From NCBI RefSeq assembly GCF_018130245.1, contig NZ_JAFCKP010000017.1, positions 106,954 through 170,953 of the forward strand: a stretch of 64,000 nt of DNA, read 5' to 3'. The notes beneath the pieces were generated by a model that worked only from the letters and a program-made list of their open reading frames with translations, was not told the DNA's origin and made no database searches. Position numbers and translations under genes: made by a program. This stretch comes from Bradyrhizobium sp. SZCCT0231 (GTDB lineage Bacteria > Pseudomonadota > Alphaproteobacteria > Rhizobiales > Xanthobacteraceae). This document shows, one piece after another, positions 17,635-26,827 of this stretch (position 1 is the first letter of the stretch; every line of letters starts with the position of its first letter).

Positions 17635-19047
17635 TCAGATCACTTTGCCGGGATTGAGCAGGTGATCGGGATCGAGCGCAGCCTTGAGCGTCCGCATCAG
17701 CGCGATCTCGGCCTCGCTCCTGGCGTGGCCCAGCCACTGCTTCTTCAGCGTGCCGATGCCGTGCTCGGCGGAGACGCTGCCGCCCATCTCGCGAACCAGA
17801 CCGTAGATGATCGCGTCCATCTCCTCCTTCGGCTGCTGCGCGACGGAAAGGCCGGTGACCCAGGAGACGAGATGCAGGTTGCCATCGCCGATATGGCCGT
17901 AATAGACGCTCTCGCAGCCTTTGATGCCGTCGGCGAGCGCGGCCTTGCAGCGCGTGACGAACTCGTCCATGCGCTTAACCGCAAGGCCGATGTCGTAGGA
18001 GATGTGCGGCCCCAGCACCTGGCCGAACTCGGCGCAGATGTCGCGCACCCGCCAGAAGGCTTGCGTCTGCGCCAGCGACTGCGCCACCGCAGCATCCGCC
18101 AGCAGCCCGCGCTCCATCAGCTCTTCGAGCCAGCTCTGGAAGCGCGGCGCATCGATGCTCTCGTCGGTGCCCTGCGCTTCCACCAGCACGTAAAGGCCGT
18201 GACCTGCTGCGACCGGCGGCTTCACCCCGGCGCGATTCGTGATGACGTCCCAATAGTCCGGCCACATCACCTCGAACGCCGACAGTAGCGGGCCAAGCCC
18301 CGAACGCGCGGCATCGAGCAGCGCGACCACCGCGGCATAATCCTTCAGCGCACAGAGCGCGGCCATGGTCGAGCGCGGTTTCGGGAACAGCTTGAGCACC
18401 ACGCGGGTGATGATGCCGAGCGTGCCTTCCGAGCCGATGAACAGATGCTTCAGATCATAGCCGGCATTGTTCTTCATCAGCTTGTTGAGGCTGGTGATGA
18501 TGGTGCCGTCGGGCAGCACCACTTCCAGGCCGAGGACGAGCTCGCGCGTCATGCCGTAGCGGATCACGCGGTTGCCGCCGGCATTGGTCGAGAGATTGCC
18601 GCCGATCGCACAGGAGCCGCGCGAGCCGAGGTCGAGCGGAAAGAAGAAGCCGGCCTCGTCCGCAGTCTTCTGGATCGTCTCCAGCGGCGTGCCTGCCTTC
18701 ACCGTCATCGTCGCGGAGGCGCGATCGATCTCCTCGATGCCGGTCATGCGCTCCAGCGAGATCGCGACCCAGCCCACTTCGGGCGAAGCGCCGCGGCACA
18801 GCCCGGTCAAGCCGCCCTGCGGCACGAACGGCAGATGCGCCTGCCGGCAGGTCGCAATCGCATCGGCGACGCCTTGCGCATCGAGCGGGCGGATCACCGC
18901 CAGCGGTGTTTGCGGCAGGCTCGCGCTCCAGTCGTTGCAATTGCGGGCGGGCACATCAGTGCCAACAAGCACCGCGGCCGCGCCGAGCCTGTCGCGCAGG
19001 GCGCCGAACACTTGGTCCGGGCCTTCAATGGGGGTCACCATGTTCAT
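17635..19047 (-). CDS. FAD-binding oxidoreductase, GlcD/D-lactate dehydrogenase-like
   Basis: The 470-residue flavoprotein has a PCMH-type FAD domain (PQGGLTGLCRGASPEVG, then GGNLSTNAGGNRVIRYGMTR and FIGSEGTLGIITRVVLKLFP). Its FAD-oxidase C-terminal domain has YYGHIGDGNLH and SAEHGIGTLKKQWL, where the His residues form the metal/substrate site of D-2-hydroxyacid dehydrogenases. It should oxidise a D-2-hydroxy acid such as glycolate, D-lactate or D-2-hydroxyglutarate. The ATG at 19047 has AGGAGG six bases upstream. It leads an operon with the GntR regulator and is divergent from the DapA-like gene. Confidence 0.88.
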   Translation of the reverse strand: MNMVTPIEGPDQVFGALRDRLGAAAVLVGTDVPARNCNDWSASLPQTPLAVIRPLDAQGVADAIATCRQAHLPFVPQGGLTGLCRGASPEVGWVAISLERMTGIEEIDRASATMTVKAGTPLETIQKTADEAGFFFPLDLGSRGSCAIGGNLSTNAGGNRVIRYGMTRELVLGLEVVLPDGTIITSLNKLMKNNAGYDLKHLFIGSEGTLGIITRVVLKLFPKPRSTMAALCALKDYAAVVALLDAARSGLGPLLSAFEVMWPDYWDVITNRAGVKPPVAAGHGLYVLVEAQGTDESIDAPRFQSWLEELMERGLLADAAVAQSLAQTQAFWRVRDICAEFGQVLGPHISYDIGLAVKRMDEFVTRCKAALADGIKGCESVYYGHIGDGNLHLVSWVTGLSVAQQPKEEMDAIIYGLVREMGGSVSAEHGIGTLKKQWLGHARSEAEIALMRTLKAALDPDHLLNPGKVI

Positions 19048-19114
19048 GCGAGACCTCCTCTGGATTCGGCTGCGCCTCATGCGCGCCGTGACGGTGGAAA
19101 GGGTTTGCGTCCCT

Positions 19115-19133
19115 CTTGTATGTAAGGTACAAG
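19115..19133. promoter_or_regulatory. GntR-type operator between divergent genes
   Basis: CTTGTA-N7-TACAAG is a perfect 6-bp-arm inverted repeat with inner GT/AC pairs as in FadR-subfamily operators. It lies about 70 bases upstream of the flavoprotein gene and about 95 bases upstream of the DapA-like gene, so the linked GntR protein could regulate both. Confidence 0.6.
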
Positions 19134-19225
19134 ACCAAAAGTAAAGCAAAAACAAGGTCTCGGTAAGCGCGAAAGATCGTTAGAGATCAGCGGCTTAGTT
19201 CGGGACGGCAGCAAAGGGCGGTGTG

Positions 19226-20110
19226 ATGACGGAGGCAATTCGCGGGTTCTGGGTGGCGTCGCCGACGCCGCTGGCGGCCGATGGCGGCGTGGATCACGCC
19301 CGGCTCGCGGGCCATGCCGAGCACCTCTTCAGCAAAGGTGTCGACGGCGTCGTGCTGTTCGGCACCACCGGCGAGGGCACCTCGTTCAATGCTGCCGAGC
19401 GCGTCGCGACCATCGAGGCTCTGCTCAAGAACGGCGTCGCGCCGGACCGCATCGGAATCGGCGGCGGCTTTCCCGCCATCACCGACAGCATCGCGCTGAC
19501 GCGCGCCGTGCTCGGCCTCGGCCTGCGCCACGTGCTGTTGCTGCCGCCTTATTTCGACCGCAGCGTCACGCCTGAAGGCATCGAGGATGCCTTTGCCGCG
19601 ATCATCGATGGTGTCGCCGACGATCGGCTGCGCGCCTCGCTCTATCACATCCCGCAGGTCTCGGGCGTCGCGATCCCGACGACGGTCGCCGCAAGCCTGC
19701 GCAAGCGCTACGGCAAGATTGTCGCCGGCCTGAAGGACTCCAGCGGCGACTTCAAGCAATTCCAGGCGTTTCGCAATGCCGCGCCCGAGCTCGCCATCAC
19801 CGTCGGCAACGAAACCGACATCGCCCGTGCGATCGCCGCGGGCGGCGCCGGCACCATTTGCGGCATGGCCAATGTCGTGCCCGAGCTGGTCAAGGGCATG
19901 CTCGACGGCAAGGACGTCGAAGCGCGCATGCAGGCGGCGGTCGACGTCGTGGTGAAGACGCCGTCTCTGGTCGCGACGCTGAAGGCGATCCTCGCGGTGC
20001 AGACCGGCGATACAGGCTGGTTGCGCGTGCGCCCGCCGCTCCGCGCGTTGTCCGACGGCACCGCGTTCAAGCAGAAGCTCGACGCGTTGATGGCTCCCGC
20101 TCTCGCGTGA
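19226..20110 (+). CDS. Dihydrodipicolinate synthase/N-acetylneuraminate lyase family protein
   Basis: The 294-residue TIM-barrel aldolase has LFGTTGEGTSFNAAER (the G-T-T-G-E anion site), YHIPQVSGV (tyrosine of the catalytic relay) and the Schiff-base lysine in KIVAGLKDSSGD. It belongs to the DapA/NAL superfamily that splits or dehydrates 2-keto acids. The true DapA for lysine synthesis is probably elsewhere; adjacency to a D-2-hydroxyacid oxidase and GntR regulator suggests catabolism of a keto-deoxy acid. A GTG one codon earlier (19223) is an alternative start. Confidence 0.85.
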   Translation: MTEAIRGFWVASPTPLAADGGVDHARLAGHAEHLFSKGVDGVVLFGTTGEGTSFNAAERVATIEALLKNGVAPDRIGIGGGFPAITDSIALTRAVLGLGLRHVLLLPPYFDRSVTPEGIEDAFAAIIDGVADDRLRASLYHIPQVSGVAIPTTVAASLRKRYGKIVAGLKDSSGDFKQFQAFRNAAPELAITVGNETDIARAIAAGGAGTICGMANVVPELVKGMLDGKDVEARMQAAVDVVVKTPSLVATLKAILAVQTGDTGWLRVRPPLRALSDGTAFKQKLDALMAPALA

Positions 20111-20209
20111 GATGACGCAACATAGCGACATGCTGCTGCGAATTCTCGCGCAGCGTGCCGCGATTGCTGCGAGATCAATCGGAGATTGACGTTCGGAGCT
20201 GCCCTACGC

Positions 20210-20223
20210 TTAGAACGATTCAA
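20210..20223. promoter_or_regulatory. Possible Irr-type iron control element
   Basis: TTAGAACGATTCAA resembles the inverted TTAGAA-N3-TTCTAA core of rhizobial iron control elements, matching the first half fully and the second half at four of six positions. A weaker copy (CTAGAGCGATTCAA) begins at about 20226. It lies roughly 100 bases upstream of the siderophore receptor gene, a gene class that Irr or RirA normally controls. The match is partial, so this is tentative. Confidence 0.3.
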
Positions 20224-20285
20224 CACTAGAGCGATTCAAGCGCGGCTACGGTTCTCTTCGATTGCAGCGACTGTTACAGGCGCAC

Positions 20286-20309
20286 ACTTCAACGTTCTTG
20301 ACTTGAAGT
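20286..20309 (+). promoter_or_regulatory. Inverted repeat just upstream of the TonB receptor start
   Basis: ACTTCAA (20286-20292) and TTGAAGT (20303-20309) are perfect 7-bp arms around a 10-base loop, ending ten bases before the GTG start at 20319. It could be an operator or an mRNA hairpin that hides the ribosome binding site. I cannot tell which. Confidence 0.4.
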
Positions 20310-20318
20310 GGAATAAAA

Positions 20319-22658
20319 GTGCGTGCCTTCGTGGATGGCCAACGCGTCAGCGGCCATCATCTTCGTGCCGGCAAGAGCCGTGCCGGTCTTCTCATCGGAG
20401 CAGTCGTGCTGCTCGCCGAATGTCCCTCCAACATGACGACCGCGCAGGCGCAATCGGCATTGCCGCCGGTGACGGTGGAAGCGCCCGCACAGCGACCGAA
20501 GCCGGCGCGGGCATCGGACAAGTCCTCACGCCGCACGCAAGTCGCCGCACGCCAGCGCAGTCGCACTGCCACGTCCGCGCCTGCGGTGCCGACGCTCTCG
20601 GAGCGCGCCGCTGCGGAAGCCGCCGCACAGCAAGCCGCAAAGCTCGGCTACCGCGCGATGCCGAGCGCGACCACGTTGCGCAGCGGCGCCTCGCCGCTCG
20701 ATACCTCGCAGGCCGTCAACATCGTGCCGGAGCAGGTGTTGAAGGATCAGCTCCCGCGCAACATCGACGATGCGCTCATCAACATCTCCGGCATCACCCA
20801 GACCAATACGCTCGCCGGCACCCAGGACGCCGTCATTCGCCGCGGCTTCGGCGACAACCGCGACGGCTCGATCATGCGCAACGGCATGCCGCTGGTGCAG
20901 GGCCGCAGCCTCAATGCCGCGGTCGAAAGCGTCGAGGTGCTGAAGGGGCCGGCCTCGCTGCTCTACGGCATCATGGATCCCGGCGGCATCGTCAACACCA
21001 TCAGCAAGCGTCCGGAGCTCTATCAGCACGGTTCGGTCACGCTGCTGGGCTCGACCTACGCCAACAACCGGAACGGCGCTGATGGCACGCTCGACATCAC
21101 CGGTCCGATCGGCGACGGCGGTCTCGCCTATCGCTTCATCGGCTACGGTGTCAGCGAGGACTATTGGCGCAATTTCGGCCGCCACCGCGAGATGCTGGTC
21201 GCGCCGTCGCTCGCCTGGTACGGTCAGGACACCACGGTTCAGCTCAACTACGAGCACCGCGAGTTCATCTCTCCGTTCGATCGCGGCACGGCCTTCGTCA
21301 ACGGCGCTCCGCTGGCAATCCCGAAGACGCGCCGGCTCGACGAGCCCTTCAACAACATGTGGGGCACCTCCGACCTGATACAGGGCTCGGTCGAGCAGAA
21401 GCTCGACGACAATTGGAAGGTCACGGCAGCCTACAGCTACAACACCGAGACCTACAGCGCCAATCAGCTTCGCATCACTAGCGTCAACGCCAAAACCGGC
21501 GTCGAGACCCGCAGCAACGACGGCACCCATAACTCGCTGAGCAACGCCAGCTACGGCACCTCTTATCTGCAGGGTGATGTCTGGGTCGGCGGATTCCGCA
21601 ACGAGATCCTGTTCGGTGGCGAGGCGCTGTATCGCACAATCGATCGTCACGACCTGATCCGCCAGGCGACCCCGAGTTTCAATTTTTACAACCCGGTCTA
21701 CGGGCTGGTCACACCGGGCACGACCGTTTCTGCAACCGACAGCGAGCAGACCGACAAGCTCGGCACCCGCAGCTTCTTCGCCCAAGACACATTCCACGTG
21801 ACTAACTGGCTGTCCGTGGTCGGCGGCGTGCGTTGGATGGAATATGAGCAGCTCGCTGGAAAGGGCCGGCCGAACTTCATCACGAACACAAATCTGGCGG
21901 GCGACAAGGTGCTGCCGCTCGGCGGCATCATCTTCAGGCTGAACGATCAGCTCTCGTACTACGTGAGCTACACGCAGTCGCTGAAGCCGACCTCGACCAT
22001 CGCGCTCTTCACCGGTGCTCCCATCGGCTTCGTCGTCGACTCCACCATTGTGCCCGAAGAGGGCACCCAATGGGAGACTGGCGTCAAATTCGACGTCAAC
22101 AAGCGGCTGTCCGGCACTTTGGCGATCTACGACATCGAGAAGAAGAACGTGCTGGTCTCCGACCCTTTTGCTAGCGGCACGGTCTTGGTACGAACGTCCG
22201 CGAAGGCGCGGTCGCGCGGCGTGGAATTGGACGTGACCGGCAGGCTGACCGATCAATGGAGCATGATCGGAAGTTACGGCTACACCGACGCCCGCCTGGA
22301 GGACGATCCCATCAACGGCAACGCCAAGTTGCTGAACTCCGCGATGAACACGGCTTCGCTCTATCTCGTCTACGATTTCGGCGATGCGCTCCCCGGACGC
22401 CTGCGACTCGGCGGCGGCGCGCACTACGTCGGTGACCGGCCGGGCGATTCCGCCAACAAGTTCTTCTTGCCGGCCTATACCGTCGCGGACATCTTTGCGA
22501 CCTACGACACGAAAATCGACAATCTGCCGGTGACTTATCAGTTCAACGTCAAGAATTTGTTCGACAAGCTCTACTATACGTCCAGCACCGGGAACGCTTT
22601 GAACGTCGCGATCGGCGATGCACGGCGCTTCTCGCTGTCGGCAACGGTGAAGTTCTAG
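20319..22658 (+). CDS. TonB-dependent siderophore receptor
   Basis: The 779-residue outer membrane protein has an N-terminal signal region (GLLIGAVVLLAECPSNMTTAQAQ) and a Pro/Ala/Arg-rich spacer (~50-105). A plug domain (~115-225) contains INISGITQTNTLAGTQDAVIRRGF and VEVLKGPASLLYGIMDPGGIVN, the classic siderophore-receptor plug motif. A 22-strand-type barrel ends in the aromatic FSLSATVKF. It imports a ferric siderophore using TonB energy. The GTG start is the best in-frame choice but uncertain. It is followed after two bases by the PepSY gene, a common ferric-siderophore arrangement. Confidence 0.93.
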   Translation: MRAFVDGQRVSGHHLRAGKSRAGLLIGAVVLLAECPSNMTTAQAQSALPPVTVEAPAQRPKPARASDKSSRRTQVAARQRSRTATSAPAVPTLSERAAAEAAAQQAAKLGYRAMPSATTLRSGASPLDTSQAVNIVPEQVLKDQLPRNIDDALINISGITQTNTLAGTQDAVIRRGFGDNRDGSIMRNGMPLVQGRSLNAAVESVEVLKGPASLLYGIMDPGGIVNTISKRPELYQHGSVTLLGSTYANNRNGADGTLDITGPIGDGGLAYRFIGYGVSEDYWRNFGRHREMLVAPSLAWYGQDTTVQLNYEHREFISPFDRGTAFVNGAPLAIPKTRRLDEPFNNMWGTSDLIQGSVEQKLDDNWKVTAAYSYNTETYSANQLRITSVNAKTGVETRSNDGTHNSLSNASYGTSYLQGDVWVGGFRNEILFGGEALYRTIDRHDLIRQATPSFNFYNPVYGLVTPGTTVSATDSEQTDKLGTRSFFAQDTFHVTNWLSVVGGVRWMEYEQLAGKGRPNFITNTNLAGDKVLPLGGIIFRLNDQLSYYVSYTQSLKPTSTIALFTGAPIGFVVDSTIVPEEGTQWETGVKFDVNKRLSGTLAIYDIEKKNVLVSDPFASGTVLVRTSAKARSRGVELDVTGRLTDQWSMIGSYGYTDARLEDDPINGNAKLLNSAMNTASLYLVYDFGDALPGRLRLGGGAHYVGDRPGDSANKFFLPAYTVADIFATYDTKIDNLPVTYQFNVKNLFDKLYYTSSTGNALNVAIGDARRFSLSATVKF

Positions 22659-22660
22659 CG

Positions 22661-23860
22661 ATGGCAGCGCGGCTGGGGCACACCATCAAGGCCGCTCTGC
22701 TCCAGGTCCATTCCATCGCGGGCCTGGTGCTCGCGCTGCTGCTCGCCTTGATCGCGCTGACCGGCGCGATCATGAGTTTCGAGGACGAGATCGTCGATCA
22801 TCTCAACGCCGGCATCATGCAAGTCACGCCGCGTCAAGCGCCGGCGCTGATGCCTGATGACCTGATCGCCCGGCTGAAGGCGGCGCAGGACGTCGGCAAG
22901 GTTTCGGCCGTCACCCTGTCGAGCGATCCCGCGGCGGCGGTCCATGTCCGCTTCGCGCGCGACGAGCGCGGCGCGCGGCCGACCTCGCTCTATGTCGATC
23001 CCTACGACGCGCGCGTGCTGGGCTCGCCGCGCGGCGAGGCGTTCTTCGCGACCGTGCGCAGGCTGCACCGCTGGCTGCTGCTCCCCGGCGATGCCAAGGG
23101 CTGGGGACGCCCGATCACCGGCACCGTCGCGCTCAGTCTGATCGTCATGCTGGTTTCGGGCCTCGTGCTGCGCTGGCCGCGCCGCGCCGGCAGCGTGAAG
23201 CTGTGGCTGAAGCCGAATCTTGGGCTCAGCGGCCGCGGACTGCACCGGTCGCTGCACACCGTGATCGGCACCTGGGTACTTCCGGTCTATCTGGCGATGA
23301 CGCTCACCGGGCTGTGGTTCTCCTTCGAGTGGTACAGGGATGGAGTGGCCTGGCTGCTGTCGCGTCCGCAAGTCACTGCCGCGAAGATGCCCGCAAAGTC
23401 GCCGCGGGGGGCCGGCCGGGCCGAGCCGGCGCAGCCGATCGGATTCGACCAGGCATGGACGGCGTTCCAGCGCGAGGAGGGCGGACGTTTCTCCAGGGCC
23501 CTGCTGACGCTGCCGGCCGGCCCGGGCACGGTGATGCGGATCCGGTCGTGGGGGATGAACAGCACGCTCGAGACCACGCGCGACGAATTCCGCATCGACG
23601 CGGTCACCGGGCAGCTGGTCTCCGCTGAGCGCTATGCCGACAAGACATTCGGCGACAAGATCATTGCGGCCATATACGACATCCATCGCGGCGCGATCCT
23701 GGGTTGGCCGGGCAAGCTTGTCTTCATGATTGCCGCCGCCTTGATGCCACTGTTCTCGGTCACGGGAATCCTGCTCTATCTGTCGCGCCGCAAGTTGCGG
23801 CGCCCGGCGCAGCCGCCGCTCGGGCGGCTCGTTCCGGACCGGGTGAGCCGGGAAGGCTAG
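22661..23860 (+). CDS. PepSY-associated transmembrane protein (PiuB-like)
   Basis: The 399-residue inner membrane protein starts MAARLGHTIKAALLQVHSIAGLVLALLLALIALTG (first helix with the H-S/L-x-x-G motif). It has VRRLHRWLLLPGDAKGWGR, a GLHRSLHTVIGTWVLPVYLAMTLTGLW helix and a last helix MIAAALMPLFSVTGILLYLSRRK. Such PepSY_TM proteins accompany TonB siderophore receptors and several are ferric-siderophore reductases; the conserved histidines could bind haem. It is translationally close to the receptor (two-base gap), so it likely acts on the imported ferric siderophore. Confidence 0.88.
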   Translation: MAARLGHTIKAALLQVHSIAGLVLALLLALIALTGAIMSFEDEIVDHLNAGIMQVTPRQAPALMPDDLIARLKAAQDVGKVSAVTLSSDPAAAVHVRFARDERGARPTSLYVDPYDARVLGSPRGEAFFATVRRLHRWLLLPGDAKGWGRPITGTVALSLIVMLVSGLVLRWPRRAGSVKLWLKPNLGLSGRGLHRSLHTVIGTWVLPVYLAMTLTGLWFSFEWYRDGVAWLLSRPQVTAAKMPAKSPRGAGRAEPAQPIGFDQAWTAFQREEGGRFSRALLTLPAGPGTVMRIRSWGMNSTLETTRDEFRIDAVTGQLVSAERYADKTFGDKIIAAIYDIHRGAILGWPGKLVFMIAAALMPLFSVTGILLYLSRRKLRRPAQPPLGRLVPDRVSREG

Positions 23861-23917
23861 CCAACGCGCTCTCAATCGTTCAAAAGCCCATGGCCTGTCC
23901 TTCCCAGGGTCCATGCC

Positions 23918-25150
23918 ATGAAGCTCCCGACCGTCACCCCCGCCGATATCCGCCGCGCACTGCTCCTGCGCGAAGAAGTCGCGCTGCTCGATCTCAGATA
24001 CGAGGCGGCCTTCGCGACCGGCCATCCGCTGTTCGCCGCCAACATGGCGGTGGACCGGATCGCGGTCGAGGCCGAGGTCAGGCTGCCGCGCAAGGATGTG
24101 GCGATCGTGCTCTATGATGACGGGGAGGGGCTGGTCGCGACCGGAGCCGAGCGCCTGGCTGCGCTCGGCTACACCAATATCAGCGCGCTCGACGGCGGGC
24201 TGACGGCTTGGCGCGCGTCCGGCTTTGAGATCTTCGAGGACGTCAATTCCTACTCGAAAGCGTTTGGCGAGCTGGTCGAGTCGCGCCGCCACACGCCCTC
24301 GCTCAGCGCCGACGAGGTGGCAAAGCTCATCGCCGACAAGGCCAACATCGCCATCCTCGACGTCCGCCGTTTCGACGAATATGCGACCATGAACATCCCG
24401 GGCTCGGTCAGCGTGCCCGGCGCGGAGCTGGTGTTGCGGGCAGGCCAGGCCGCGCCCGATCCCGACACCACCATCATCGTCAATTGCGCCGGCCGCACCC
24501 GCTCGATCATCGGCACCCAGTCCTTGATCAATGCCGGCGTGCCCAACAGGGTCCGCGCGCTGCGCAACGGCACCATCGGCTGGACGCTGGCGCGCCATGC
24601 GCTCGATCGCGGCGCCGACAGGCGCGGCGTGATCGGCCCGTTCGAGGGCGGCCCGGCCAATGCCCGCGATGTCGCCTATCGCGCCGGTGTTCGCCATATC
24701 GGAGCGAACGAGATGTCGGCGCTGGCCGCGCAGACCCATCGTACGCTGTATCGCTTCGACGTGCGCGATGCCGAGGAATATGCGGCCGGGCATCTCCCCG
24801 GTTTCCGCCATTATCCCGGCGGGCAGCTCGTCCAGGAAACCGACATGGCTGCCCCCGTGCGCGGTGCGCGCATCCTCCTGACCGACGACAGATGCGTCCG
24901 CGCCGACATGACGGCGTCCTGGCTGGCGCAGATGGGCTGGGAGGTCTATGTGCTCGAAGGCGGCTATGACGGTGCGCGCGAGGTCGGCCCGCCGCAAATC
25001 TTGCCGAAGCCGGATCCGGCACACCGCTACCGCCGGCCCTACGAAGGCACCGATGTGGCCGAAGCTGCGATGCAGGCCTATCTCGACTGGGAATACGGCC
25101 TCGTCGAGCAGCTCCGCCGCGACGGCACGCACGGGTTTTATGTGATTTGA
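23918..25150 (+). CDS. Protein with three rhodanese-like domains
   Basis: The 410-residue protein contains three rhodanese modules. Module 1 (~5-108) ends at LDGGLTAW but has YDDGEG where the catalytic loop would be, module 2 (~125-225) has the full active-site loop NCAGRTRS with its cysteine, and module 3 (~265-365) has TDDRCVRADM in place of the loop. Only module 2 therefore keeps the catalytic cysteine in the right position. It could move sulfur from thiosulfate or a persulfide. It follows the PepSY gene by 57 bases on the same strand; whether it is co-transcribed is unclear. Confidence 0.88.
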   Translation: MKLPTVTPADIRRALLLREEVALLDLRYEAAFATGHPLFAANMAVDRIAVEAEVRLPRKDVAIVLYDDGEGLVATGAERLAALGYTNISALDGGLTAWRASGFEIFEDVNSYSKAFGELVESRRHTPSLSADEVAKLIADKANIAILDVRRFDEYATMNIPGSVSVPGAELVLRAGQAAPDPDTTIIVNCAGRTRSIIGTQSLINAGVPNRVRALRNGTIGWTLARHALDRGADRRGVIGPFEGGPANARDVAYRAGVRHIGANEMSALAAQTHRTLYRFDVRDAEEYAAGHLPGFRHYPGGQLVQETDMAAPVRGARILLTDDRCVRADMTASWLAQMGWEVYVLEGGYDGAREVGPPQILPKPDPAHRYRRPYEGTDVAEAAMQAYLDWEYGLVEQLRRDGTHGFYVI

Positions 25151-25191
25151 GACTGGGCTAAACGCGCGCTGGACCGAGCACTACTCCATCA

Positions 25192-25380
25192 CCGTCACCC
25201 CCGCGCAACGGCGAAGCCGTTGTCGCTGGAGGTGGCCGCTTCTTAGTCTAGCGGCCCTCGAAGGGCGACGGCCCGGCTGCATCGGGGCCGTTCATCCTTC
25301 GAGGCTCCCGGCGCGATGCCAAGGATCGCGCCACTCGCACCTCCAGCGACAGCGGCTTCGCCGCTGCGCAGGGATGACGG
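25192..25380. repeat. Large imperfect inverted repeat (palindromic intergenic element)
   Basis: The 43-base arms at 25192-25234 and 25338-25380 pair with few mismatches; the central 32 bases match at 30 positions. Each arm itself contains a small hairpin (GGCGAAGCC type). The 103-base interior holds further short complementary stretches. It fills the 350 bases between the rhodanese gene and serA, and no gene is seen inside. It resembles the REP/RPE-like elements scattered in bradyrhizobial genomes and may also end transcription. Confidence 0.8.
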
Positions 25381-25500
25381 AACTAGCAGGGGTGCCAAGC
25401 ATATCTACCCCGCCATCTTCTCCCCGTATCCGACCCCTATTGTGCTGCACATCCTCCACGGTCTATGAGCTGCGGCAAAGCTGTGACTTACGGAGATTCC

Positions 25501-26745
<1,245 letters not shown>

Positions 26746-26827
26746 AGGCTTGTTGACGGCAGTCGGGAGGTCGCATTCAATGCGGCCTCCTGACAGATCG
26801 AACAAACAACAAAGCCGGGTGGAAACG

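Noticed and set aside
20526-22424. Long minus-strand frame opposite the TonB receptor
   Set aside because: Antisense by-product of GC-rich codon bias; no ribosome binding site and no recognisable motifs.
22655-25132. An 825-codon open frame on the minus strand opposite the PepSY and rhodanese genes
   Set aside because: The translation is Arg/His/Gln/Asp-rich with no domain, typical for the antisense frame of high-GC genes; the plus-strand genes have clear families.
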